From Galbula dea (lineage: Eukaryota; Chordata; Aves; Piciformes; Galbulidae): DNA of 64,000 nt. Shown piece after piece: positions 36,445 through 48,805 of the stretch (its first letter is position 1; every line of letters starts with the position of its first letter). The translations under genes and the position numbers were made by a program. The notes beneath the pieces were generated by a model, which ran no database searches, was not told the origin of the DNA, and saw only the letters and a program-made list of their open reading frames with translations. The stretch lies in the NCBI GenBank assembly GCA_013399015.1, contig VWZX01004666.1:5982979-6046978 (forward strand), given 5' to 3'.

Positions 36445-39400
36445 TCATGCCTCCTCAGCAGTGGCATCGATCCCCGCATAGGTGAAGTTCTCGAACAGGG
36501 CCATGTTCACGTAGGCCTGCAGGTGAACCTCAGTCAAGAGCCAGTTGTGACAGCATCCCTGTGTACCGCGCATCCCCTCTGGCACTCTTGTGGGTGTGAT
36601 GCCCTGAAGGAGGCGATGGGGCTCCCCACACCCACAAAGTGATGCTGGGGTTACCCCTATGTGTGGTGGGGTTGCACAGGTTCTGCTGCTGAATGTGTCC
36701 CCCTGCCAAGCCCAAGGAATGCTTCAGCATTCCAACAAGCTCAGTGTGGTGTGGGCATCCCTCCCACTGAGCTGCTGCCACTCACCTTCCTGGCCTCCAG
36801 CATACGGATGAGCTGCATGGAGATCTGTGAGAAAGGTGGGCGCTCATAGGGACGATCTCGCCAGCACTGCCGCATCAGCTCGTACCTGGGGGCAGAGTGC
36901 CAGCAGTGGCTCAGTGTGCACGGGGGGAGAGGAGACAGAAAAGCTATTTGTGGGAGTTGGAGAGTACCAAGTGGGAAACTAAAGCCTGGGAATGGTGTTT
37001 GGGTTGTGGGATCCCAGATCATCTCCCAGTCATAATACAGAGAGGAACCAGGCAGGAACTACTACAAGTCTGTGGGAGCCTTATAGGGCAGTAGGGTCAG
37101 GGGGACACGGGTGCCCCCATCTGCCAGGGCTTTCCGCCGACTTACACCTCATCATCGCAGTTGCGTGGCTTCTCCATGCGGTAGCCCTGGGGCAGCTTCT
37201 CATAGAGCTCAGCACAAGTCATTCCACAGTATGGTGTCCCTCCTGCAGCCAGAGACACACAGCTGACTGTGGTGGAGATAGTCCCTGGGGGGTCCCCTCC
37301 AGGGCTGCAAGAGGACTAGACCCATGCAAAGACAGGGGACACAGAAGAGCCTTACCCAAGCTGACGATCTCCCAGAGCAGGACTCCAAATGACCACCTGA
37401 AAGGGCAGGAGCCAAGGCTGTGACATAGCCCCCAGCTATGCCCTCCTGATAGGCAAAGGGCAAAGCCCAGGGTGGAGCAGGCAGTAAGGGCTTGGACCAA
37501 GCTGACAGCTCCCCAGGAAGATGTATCAGCGTCACCAGCCCTTGCAGCACCCAGAGAAAAAGCATCACTGACCGACCTCCTTGGAGAGGGATGGAGGCGT
37601 CTACTGCCATGCCCCAGCCCCAGTAGGCCTGCCTGCAGGACTTACACATCACTCTTGGTGGTGTACACACTGTAGTTCAGGGACTCAATGGCCATCCAGC
37701 GAACCGGCAAGCGTCCCTGGAGAAACAGAGAGTGACCATCAGGGGAGGACAGATGCCATGCAGACGGAGGGCATCTGTGACCCTGTTGGTCTTGGCATGG
37801 TGGGTCGTTCCTGCTGACAGTGGGGATCCTGCCCAATACATTGGTGCAGGCTCCATGGAGATGCTTTGCTCCTGTCTCACCATAGTCTTCTTCACATAGA
37901 CCTCCTCTCCTCGGGAGAGGCCAAAGTCAGCAATTTTGGAGGCCAGGTTTTCTCCCACCAGGATATTTCTGGCTGCCAGGTCCCTGTGAATAAACTGAAA
38001 GGGGCCAGCAGTCAGCAGGAGCCACACGCTACATTCTGCTGGCCCCAAGGGTCTTGTGTTCTGATAGGGAGTCCCCAGGGGAAGGATGCTCTGGGGAGCT
38101 TTCTAGGGACATACCTGCTTCTCACTCAAGTACTGCATCCCCTTAGCCACATCTGAAGCAAACTGGAGGAGCTGCTGTGAGGTGAGAGTGGAGGCAGTGC
38201 CATGCTCCTTGGCAAAGGCAGGGTCTGTCTCTAAGACTCTACTTTTGCGGAGGAAGTCGAGGAGGTTTCCATAGGGAGCATACTCAATGGCGATGTACAG
38301 GTAGCCTGGGGAAGGGAGGTGGTTGGGCCTGTGGGGCTCTCCCCAGAAAAGAGTAATACATAGCTGGGCAGAAGCCTTGGGACTGAGGAGGGGGGGACAG
38401 TCCTCACCCTTGTTCTCGCAGGCACCCAACAAGTTGATGATGTTGGGATGATGGCCCAGTTTGCACAGCACCTCCAGCTCGCCAGCAAAGTCACGATGGT
38501 CATTCTCTGAAGCAAACTCTGGAAGCAAAGAAGGGATGGACACCTCATTACTACAACAAGGGCTCTTCCTTTGCCAATCTGCCAGTAGCTCCAGCTCCTT
38601 AGCCCTGAGCATGACCCAAGATGCAGTTATATTCCCCCACCCACCCTGCCTGCCTTCCCCACCACTCACCTTTCAGCATCTTGATGGCTGCATTCATTTT
38701 CAGGCCATCCTTTTTGATCATGGCCCTGATGACCTGCCCAAAGTTGCCCTCCCCAATCATGTCCTCAAACTTGATGTCTTCCCACTCCAGAATAGGGTAA
38801 CTGAGAGGCTCGGGCTGTGGCTTGGGTCGGCGTGTGAGGGTCAGGGTCCCTGAGTTGAACTGCAGGATGGTCTCTTCTCCCTGGCAGACAGGAGTGGATG
38901 AGGTTAGAGGCAGAGGGCACCCCTCTGCCTGTGTGGCAGTCCCGACAGGGCAGGTGTCATGGGCAAGGGCAGGCTCCGCACCCTGTCTGTGTGGAAGTGA
39001 GGTCTGGCTGCATCTGGACTGGAGGCTATGGAGCGTGACCTGGATCGGGCTGGGACGTGGGGACCTGGGGACATGATCCTGGTGGGGCAGGCAGCACTCA
39101 CCGAGCCAGACTGGTATGTAAAGGTGCGGCGCCGGTGGAAAAAATTCTTCTTGATGAGGAAAAGTGCCAGGAGGGCAAAGAGGATGGTGAGGCAAGTGAC
39201 AGACACAGAGCCAACGATGGCCAAGAGCAGCTGCTGGTCTATTCCTTCCTGCTCAGTGCTTTGGCTGCCCAGGCTTGGTGGCACACTCAGAGCTCCTGCC
39301 AAAAGGAGGGATGGACGGTCATGGTCCACGGCTGAACCCTGCTCAGGCTGCAGAGGTGGCCAAGCGCCAAGATGGCAGACCTCTCCCAGCACCCTGGGAA

Positions 39401-42400
39401 CCACAAGTGCATCCTGAGCTCCTGGTGCCACGATATCACAGTGGCACAGGGGTGAGAGTGTCACTGCCCAGGCCCTGCCACCAAACCTGCTGATTTCTGG
39501 ACCTCCCAGCAGCTCTGGGAACAGCCACCAGCTCTTCCCATGCTAGGTCTTCCTGTGCTGCTCTTCCCTGCTCCTCTAGCCCCCTTTTGCACCATGCTAC
39601 CTTCTAGCCAAGGCAAAGCCACTCTGTGGCTTCTATGCTGTCACTATGCCACTCTTGCCCCATCAGGACTGGGAGATGCAGGATTTCTGAAGACACCAAG
39701 TGTTTTGGGCTTGGGCTGTTTTTTGAGAGATGCTCTCTGAGGTCACCTTGACCACCCCGATCATGATTTGCTGACTCAGATGCTGAGCACAGGCTACAGC
39801 AGAGCCATGAGACCCCTTCCTGCTGGGACACCCCTCTCACCATCCCCCAGGGTCTTGGCTTTCACAGGCTGGCTCCATTCTCCAGGGACATGCGAGTTGG
39901 CACGGACACGAAACTGGTAACTGGTGCTGGCGTTGAGGCCCCCGACAATTTTGGTGGTTTCAGAGCCACTGTCAGTGTCGATCCACTGCGGCTCACTGGT
40001 ACCTCCCAGCTGCTGCAGCTCCACAATGTACTTGGTGATGCCTCCGTTGGGGTACTCAGGAACCTGCCAGGAAAGCCTGATGGCGGTGTCAGACATGGAT
40101 TCTGCCGAGAGCAACCGTGGGGAGGAGGGCCCTGGGACAAGGAGAGGAGAGTGTCAAGTCCCAAGATGTAGTTTTTGGTGCTGCAGGGGCTGAATGCTGC
40201 TGTAAAGACTGGACGCTGTGGATGGCAATGTCAACTAAAGCTGTGCCAGCTTTGAGGGACCTCCAAGGGCTCTTGCTTGGAGGAGGTGGAGCTACCCTCC
40301 AGATACAACAGTGATGCCCCAGATGCACCTATCCACTAAGACTGTCAAGCTAGATGCCTGTGTATTGACTAGCCCTTGGGATATTTTCTTTCTTCAACGC
40401 TCCCTCACATGTGGTGCTCCCATTGCCTCCTCTGAGCCTTCTCCAGCCTACCCACATCCCTAACCCCAAATCTCCAAATTTGCACAAAGCTCTTACAGGC
40501 ACTGAGCAGAGAAAATCTCACACTCTCCAAGCCCAATGCCCAACACCCTTCTCAGTATGTACCAGCTGGAGTTGAGCATCACCAGTCTTCCCACCCTCAC
40601 AGGGGACTGTATGCACATGTGCTGTGCCTACAGAAGGGACTGCAGGTCTCCCCAAGCCCTAAGTGACCATCCAGAAAAACTACCAGGCAGTAGGGTTAAA
40701 GTGAAACAAAAGGAAATGATTTTTTCATGCAAAGTGTCATTATATTGAGGAATTTGTTGCTACAAGGTGTTGTAAAGGCTGAAAGTGAAGACAGGTTCAT
40801 CAGGGCTCAGGCAAGGCTGCAGAAGACAGATCTGTTAGTGAGCATCACTCATGATGGCTTCAATGTCATGTTTAGTTTAGGATCACAGTATCACAGTATG
40901 TTAGGAGTTGGAAGTAACCTCGAAAGATCATCTAGTCCAACCCCTCTGCCAGAGCAGGATTCTCTAAGACTAGGTCACAATAAAGCTTCCCTGGCCGGGA
41001 GTTGAACCCCGGTCCCAGTGGTGAACGTGCCGAATCCATGCTTCTGGGCTGCTTGGTGCTGGAAGCTGCAGGGTCTAGTGGGGAAAGGAGGACCTATTTT
41101 CCTTCAAGCAGCTGTTCATGCTTTATCAGAGATGGGATACAGCAGTAGCTGGACTTGGGAATGGTCACTTGTTATAACTGACTTATCATTGTAATTCCCT
41201 GTGTTTCACTGGACTCACCTTTGCTGTTGATCATGACCTTGTAGAGGTCAGAGGGGGGGCCCAGGCTGGTGCAGTGGTACACCAGCACCTCCAGCCCATA
41301 CTCCTTATTGAATTCCAGGTCCCCCATGCGGGCAGAGAGCACAGAGATGGACGTAATATTTTTCTCACAGATCAGCTGCCTTGCAGAGTCGAAGAGGTGG
41401 ACGATGAACCCGTGGGCTGGCCCATGGTTACTTGGTAATTTCCAATTGACATGAAGAGTGTTTTTCTCCTCTATTGACCAACCTTCAATCACAGGCTTGA
41501 CTGTTGGCTCTGTGAACAAACAAGCAACAAAACCTCACAGCACATCAGTCCTGGGGCTTTGCAGACCCTTCACTACGAAGGGTTAGATGTAGAATCGGTG
41601 TTAGAGTTAGGGTGAGGGAGATGGAGACTCACCAAGACACTCAGTCACCATGACAGCCTCAGGACCTTTGCTGCCCTCCCCACCATCCCCTGGCCGGCTC
41701 AGCTGCACCTTGACGATATAGGCTGTCACTGGCCGGAGGTTCATGAGGGTGATATTTTCGCTGTTGTCAACTGTTGGCCAAGAGGAAATGTCAAAGGCAT
41801 GCCTATGACCCACAATCTGCCCTGCCACCAACATCCTTCTCAGCATCACCCTGGGGGGCCTGGGATGCAGACTTCTGCCCACCCCAGACCTGCACTGGCT
41901 GGGGAAGCTGTACCCTCCCACTCAGGTCCTGCCTGTGCCCCCACTCCCTGGCAGATACATACCCACAATGGATGACCATGCCGAGCTGTCATCCTTGGGT
42001 TTGTAGAGCAGCTTGATGGAGATGATGGGTCCATCACCAGAGAAGCAGTCCACAGGTGACACCACGAGCTGGCGGCTCTGCTTGGCCAGCAGACGGGGGG
42101 GGCTGAGGGGTGCTGGTGGCACTTGGAGAGAAAGGAGGGAATGACACCCGTCGGACAGAGCAATGAGGAGCAGATTATGGGTACATTTGCCACCTCTTGG
42201 CTCATTCCAGTTTTGTCAGGGAAGTCTTCCATTACCACCCAAACTTGTCTGCTGGCACTATGTCACATGATGGGTGGCACCCAGTCCAGTGAAGGGGGTC
42301 TGGCATTGCCACACCGTGCTGTCAGCCTTGCCAGGCATCTCTGATGTCTGTGATGATGTCTGATGCCACTTGTGACACTACCCTTTCCTCACCTCGGATG

Positions 42401-45400
42401 TTAACCTTGACTTTCCGGCTGTCCTGGCCCCCAGTTGTGGAGACTCGACACTCCCAGAGCCCCGTGTCTGCTTTAGTGAGGTGCTGCACCTGAAACTCGC
42501 AGGTGATCTGCCCGTGCTCGATAATAGCTTTGATGAGCTGTGGGCACAGAGGGTGCCATCAGGCTTCTGACTCAGTCCCCCAGCTCCCCATGCTGGCCTG
42601 AAGCTGCCTGATAGCCCAGCAAGGAGATGGGTACTTTTAAGGGAAGCAGCAACATGGGGGTGGTAGTGGGGCAAGGGTACAGGGGTGGTACCTTGAGCAT
42701 AGTGCCATCAGCCTTGCGCAGCTCCACACTGTCACTGGCAGGCAGTGGGTTGCCAGTGGCCACGCAGCTGATGATGGGTTCTGAGCCCAGGTTGAACTCC
42801 AGCTCCGAGGCCAGTTGGATGATCTGGGGGAACCGGTCTGGTACACAGAAATTGGCATTAGGGCTGGTCCTGCTTCTACCCAGGTACAAGAGACTAATGG
42901 CATCTCTTCCTGGTCTTGGCCACAGCCAGACCCTGGTGCCAGGGGGCTGCTGCCATATGTTGTGGTCTAGTCCTGATTCCCACTCCACATGCCAGGCCGA
43001 GCAATGCTCTTGCCATGGCTAATCCCAAGGGGGCAGACTAGATGCTCCCCTTGCGGCACTCTGGTTTCTAAAAGGCTATTTCTGCAGGCAAGGGAGGTTG
43101 CGGACCCAGCTGATGAGGCTGGTAGCCGATGACACCCCTCAGTCACTGGTCAGCAAGGTGCTGGAGCCCACCTGATGGCAGAGGACAGAAACTTGCTGCA
43201 GCCCTGTGCTAGCCTCACCTGACTTCTCACAGTGCTGGCCGTGCCACCCTGCTGCGCAGACACAGCCACTGAAGCGGTTACAGCTGCCTCCATTTCGGCA
43301 GACACACCTCAAGGAACAGTCGGGGCCATAGTATCCCATGGGGCAGGCTGTGGGAAGAGGAGATCTCGCTGCTACCCCCAGCTATGGTACAGGACCACAG
43401 AGGCAGAGACAGCAGGCAGCTGGTGCAGGCAGAAGCACTGCTCATCCCATACCGACTCTAATGCTGGGAGAGGTTTGTATGGGTGCTGCTGCTGCTGCTG
43501 AAGAGCAGAGCCAGGACCCAGAGGGTCCAGAGGCTGGATGGGCTAAGTAATGGATGCCCACATCCCCATACCTTGGCTGCAGCGGGAGCCACTCCAGCCC
43601 GAGGCGCAGGAGCAGCCGTATGGGTCCGGCAGGCAGAAGCTCAGACCCCTGCAGCCCTGGGCTCTCTGGCATGTCTCCTGGCAGTTGCGGCCAAACTGTC
43701 CTTCCCGGCAGGCTGGAAAAACAAGTGTAGTCTGCCCTCACCTGCTGTTCACCCATGCACTGTTTATGCACAGGATGGTGTCAGCTCTGGTGTCCCGAGC
43801 CCTGTATTGCCACACTAAGCAGGCATGGGACCTGTGTCCTGCTGAGAAGGTGGATGGTCCAGCCCTGCTCCAGAAAGAAGGTGCACTGCAGGTGGAATGG
43901 CACTGAGATGCACACGGAGTTTCTGGCCATACTGTCCAGGTCTAGGTGTACTGCAAGGCCCCCCCATTCATGCCCTGGGCACAGCTCCCACTGCTGGCAG
44001 CCCAGCACCTACCTCGCTCACAGCGGGTACCCATGAACCCAGGAGGGCAGATGCATTCACCAACATGGTCATGGCAGATGCCACCGTTCAGGCAGTCAGG
44101 ACAGTCCTTCTCACAGTATGGTCCCCATTTCTTTGCAGGGCAGGCTACGGAGAGAGGGAAGGGGGTGCAGGCTGGCACCAGGCCAGAGGACATAGTGTGG
44201 TTGCCAGCCCTCATGCCCAGGGAGCTAGAGCCCCACTCACCTCTTACAATCAGGCGGTAGAAGGCACTCCATAGAGGGCTGTCCCCCATGAATGTGGCAC
44301 TGTAGATGCCGTTTTCAGTCACACTGACATTGGGGAGCGTCAGGGTGACAAGGTTGCCCTGCACCTCCCCCCGGTCCGTTGTCTGGTAGTAGGTGCCTGC
44401 AAGAGGGCAGAGGGTGACCTGGGGTACCCCTGTGCCCCTGGGGCCAGTGCCAGGCACCAGCTGAGACCAGCCCCAACTCTGTCTGCTCTCAAGGCTACTT
44501 GCCATTTCTTTTCCACATAACATCTGTCTCCTTCCTTTTGAGGACCTTGGCAGAGAAGGTGGCTGGCTCAGCGATGTTCACAGACTGTGTGGTCTTCACT
44601 GGGAAGAGGTGGGCTGTGGAGGAGAAGCAGACTGAGCAGCAGCCACTCCAGGGCACTCACACCCAAGGGCAGTGCAAGCACCCCTAAACCAGGTATCCCA
44701 AACCACAGCCCTGACACAGGCCAGCACCCACCACGTTTCCGCTGGGATGTCAAGACATGCCTCCTCCTCTGCCCCCTGTGGGAGCTGGGACCCCTCAGGC
44801 CTCTGCAGTGACAGACACTTCTTTCCTGGCCCTCCCAGCCCCCACGGGCAGACACCAAGGTAGTGAGACAGGGCACCCTGCCCTCTGGCATCCCTGCCAC
44901 CCCCAGCCTGGTGGAAGATGATGCCAGTGACAGCAGCCTGGGGAGGTGACAGCTGAGACAAATCCAGAGGATGCACCCTGCTTGCTGCCAGCTAATGAGG
45001 TGTAGAGTGGCTGCAGGCAGTGACAGCTCAGGCAGGTGCAGGGTGGTTTCAGGCATGTGGAGGGCTGCATGCCAGCCCATGGGATCAGTGGCCCTGTCAT
45101 GGCTGCTCTCCTGGTCTTCCAGGTGCTGGGGTATGCAGCAGCAATAAACTCAGAGTATTAATGTGAGTCAGCCAGAGCCCATCTTTGAGAACAAACAGTG
45201 CTATAAATATATTAAGGCCAGGGAAACCGAGCCTTGGGTGTGCCAGGACAGACACAAAAGAGGGCACACGCAGGTGCTGGTTCTCGGATCCTGCCAGCGT
45301 GTGCACATTAAAAGCAGCCACACCAGGCTGGAGCTAAGGCACATCCAGCTGGGCGAGGCCAGCAGCCGAGAGGAAACAGCACACACTGCAGACACCCAGG

Positions 45401-48400
45401 GAAGGCCACTGCAGGTCACCCATCTGGTAATTCCCTAGGTGACGTCCCCACCCATCCCTCTACTTGGATATCTTTACGACAAACTTTGGAGTCCGCTGTA
45501 AGTGCACATAGATGTGGCCCTCGCTCCGTTTCACTCACTGGAGAGCCCCACACATGCCCTGGGGATCCCCAAACACAGCACTTTTTCTTTACCTACACTG
45601 TATTTCATCTCTCACTCCTTCACTGCTCAGAACTGTCTGCAGCCCCTCCTCCCTGCAGCTCATCCACCCTCTTGTCTCTCTGGGCAGCTTGGGGACAGTG
45701 GCTGGCACAGCTGCTTGTCTAGCTGTTTGTAATCACAACCTCATGAGTCCCCGCAGAGACCCTGTGCCATGCTGGTGGTGACTTCCCCACATGACAAGAA
45801 CCACATATTAACTCCTATTCTTGATCCCTTTCAGTCAGTTATTTACCCATGCAAAGACCTCCCCTGCCAACCCCTAAGTTCAGAGTTTCTCCCAAAGAGC
45901 CTTTGAAAATGAATTTTCCCCATTCCCTCAGGAACCTGAGAAGAGAGTGTTGAGTCACCCACAGCACCCTCCCTGGTGCTACCTCTTTGACCATCTCACT
46001 GCAAACTCACACTGCCTCTTTCTCAGGGACCACATAACTACAAATTACGCTCTCTATTGTGGTTTCTACTAATCTGTGTGGTTCCAATTTGGGTTTACAG
46101 GCTTGTTGCTCCCTACCTAGAAAGCTTTTAGGAAAGGCTGGTGTCCCAGGAGCAGTCTTGCTACCCTCCACTCACACCCTACACGCAGTGGCCCCACCTT
46201 GCTCACAGCAAGCCCAGCATGGCAACACCATGCATGTCCATTAAGATATCATCATCTGTCTGCTGCTATCAGCACTAGTGTTTTAGATAGATCCCCCAGC
46301 AAGGCTCTCCAGCTTCTCTATTGTGCACATTGATACAAAACTAAAATAATTTTGGTTTTCTGCTGTTGCTTTTTGTGCCGTGTTTCTGATCTGGGTATTG
46401 TAAAAATATTTTATTGCCAGATTTACACCCTTCTGAAATTACTCCTCTGGATCTCTTTGGTCTGGTTTACTTTGTTTTTCAGCAAAACTTCCAAAGTTTA
46501 TCCTCCTTCCTATGTTGTTCTTCATGCATAACCTTTTGGGAGATGCCAGCTTTCCTCTAACAGCATTCCCCACTTGCTGCTTCATCACCCTGGCCTGTTC
46601 TGGTGCCCTCTTGGGCTTAACAGGAGAGATGATACATACCACGCCTCCCCTGTGGGTTTTGTACACAGTTTTCCCTACCCCTGCAAAGATGTAATTTTTT
46701 TGCTTACTTTTTCCCTTACTTTTTTCACTTCTTCTCTAAATTTAAGAGAGTAACAGCAGCTTGTTTGACACTTAAGAAAAAGCCACTTTTTATCAATTGT
46801 AACTCCTGCAGGGGCTTGGACCCTGATGCCGGCCAGCTGCTCCACAGCACTATTTTGGCCTGGCTGTGCCAACCGAGAAGGAGGGGACTGCCTGGGAGGC
46901 CCCCCACCATGGGACACACTGTCACACCAGTGGAGCCCCAGAGCTCTTGTCCATGAGTTGTATGTGAGGACATTGATGGGTGCAGAGCCCCTTCTGCACT
47001 CCTTGCCCCCCTGCTACTGGCTATGTCCCCCACGCTGTTTTCCTGTGCCTCTGCCTTCCTTCCTCCATGCCTCTGTGTCACTCTGCTTACCCAGACTGGC
47101 CTGCTCCATTTCTGATAGGACTGCTGCCATTTTTGGGTCAAGCCTCTGTTCCCTAGCCTGGAGATAAAACAGTTGCTTGCTAAAGCTGTATGTTAACACA
47201 GCCAGGGAAATTTGTACCCTGCTCCCCATTTTCAGCAAAAAAGTCAATGGTTTTAGCCAAACCTTTCTAAAAAAGAGCTAGAAAGCATCCTGAGGCAAAC
47301 ACTTATCACAGAAAATTTCAGTCCCAATAGTTCTGCAAAGTCTTGAGCATAGATGGAGCAGAGATTGGGGGCAGTGTGGGAGAGTGCTACCCCAGGTGGT
47401 ATCTCTCCTGCTGGCCAGCCCTTTCAGGGATGCTCTTTTGGCTTATATGGCCCAAAATGGGAGTCAATAGACCCTGTCAGTGCCTCTCGGCAAGACCCCA
47501 CCACTGGAGTGTCAACATGCTGCAGCACCTGGGGATGCTGCTTGAGATGTGCCCTGGCAATGCCTCCTCCTTGGGAGCCTGTGGCAGAGACATGAGGCTG
47601 GCATGGCTCTGCTGGGCAGCCCCCCACTGTGGTTAATGATTTCCAGACCCCATCACCTCCTTCAAGTGTGCCTGACTTCCTTTTGGACCTTGCCCTGTTC
47701 CTGGGCACTGTTCCCAGCCTAACTGACTGACCACACTGCTGCCCATTCCCACACTCTCTATGGGGCTTGGCTGCACTCATCCAGCTGCACATCCCTCCCC
47801 TCTCCACCCTACCAGTGATGGCAGACCCCAAAATAGCTCATGGGTCACCACTGACCACCCCCCTGCCATGCCGGTTGGCATCAGGATTGCGAAGCATGGG
47901 GCAATTAGCTCCCATATGGACCCAGATGTCAGGTGAGGGTCTGCCTACTGTCCCCCCAGCCACTTACCATTGTGGCTGTTGTGCACATAGACCACCTGGG
48001 CCTGCTCAGTCGGGGTGCGCCCTAGGCAGTAGAGGATCCCCACCAGATCAGCCATGGAGAAGCCCCTGGCCTGGACATGGTTGCTGTGGTTGCGGTAGTT
48101 CTGGAAGCCTGTCTTTGGATGTGTCATCACGATCTTGTTCTCCCGTTCAATCTGCAAGTAACTCACATCACGCTCCCCCATGACACAGGAGAGGAAGAAG
48201 TCGGAGTGGGACAGGCTCTGCACGTTGGCGATCAGGGTGATGTCCAGTATGGCCCCTGGGGCGGAGGAGCACAATGGCATATCATGATTGGAAAAGGGCA
48301 TACCATGGCTGCACAAGGGCACAGGCATTCTAGCCCTGACTGAGGGCCAGACCCCATCACCCAGGACATTTTTGCCACTCCCAGCCCAGGAGGCACAACC

Positions 48401-48805
48401 AGGACACAGCCAGGTTGAGTGCAGACTCATCGGGATGACACAGTGGGAATTTCCACCCTCCTTTTGGAGATCCCCATGAGCTCAGCCCCCCACCATGAGC
48501 CAAGCATGCAGCAGGACAGGGGTCTCAGGACCCCTTTTGTCCCTCAAGCTGCTTGTGCCCCAGCCCCATGCCAGGGAGAGGCAGGCAGGGAAGGGCACTG
48601 CTGGCCTCTGAGGTCTCCAAATGGCTGATCACAAAGGGATGTTTCCTTTCTCCAAACCCTGTTCTGATGGCGCCACTGAGCTCCCACAGCCACCTTGTCC
48701 CACCAAGGCTCCCTGCAGCAGAGGCTGTTCCCTGAGGCAGAGAGAAAGGAGTGATTTACCTGCCAGTTGTGAGAGGAGAAGCAGAAGATAAATCTGGAAC
48801 TCCAT
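36445..48805 (-). CDS. TIE1: TIE1 receptor tyrosine kinase
   Basis: Endothelial receptor kinase that partners TIE2 in angiopoietin signalling. Coding exons in transcript order: 48805-48760, 48255-47968, 44613-44503, 44396-44241, 44144-44013, 43712-43572, 43347-43219, 42837-42692, 42537-42393, 42121-41963, 41770-41633, 41509-41219, 40131-39841, 39295-39102, 38880-38670, 38518-38408, 38305-38115, 37994-37881, 37716-37646, 37396-37356, 37242-37146, 36885-36786, 36516-36445. This gives 23 exons and 1124 aa (human 1138, 23 exons). Layout: signal peptide; Ig-like region (16-201); three EGF-like repeats (201-334); Ig (335-431); three FN3 (432-724); membrane helix about 747-771; kinase about 826-1105. 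The kinase has glycine loop GEGNFGQV (832-839), Lys856, HRDLAARN (963-970) and DFG (983-985), so it is predicted catalytically intact. Exon 3 ends with a GC donor. The kinase is far more conserved than the ectodomain. Confidence 0.97.
40880..41060 (-). repeat. SINE-like element: tRNA-Glu-like head joined to CR1 tail
   Basis: Read on the minus strand, 41036-40986 resembles the 3' two-thirds of a tRNA-Glu: GGATTCGGC, an anticodon-loop position reading TTC, a B box GGTTCAACTCC, and acceptor CCAGGGAA. About 20 nt later comes a CR1 3' end (GCTCTGGCAGAGGGGTTGG, then TTCGAGGTTACTTCC), closing at 40880 with two tracts of the octamer type (ATACTGTG). The tRNA 5' part (beyond about 41037) is badly eroded; the left limit of the head is a guess. 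It lies in a TIE1 intron (between exons 41509-41219 and 40131-39841) in the sense orientation. tRNA head plus CR1 tail is the architecture of CR1-mobilised avian SINEs such as TguSINE1, whose head is tRNA-Ile. Confidence 0.7.

Noticed and set aside
40980..41060. Functional tRNA-Glu gene
   Set aside because: The 5' half (acceptor strand, D arm, A box) does not form, and the anticodon stem and one T-stem pair are mismatched. It is fused to a CR1 tail, so a retroposon head fits better.
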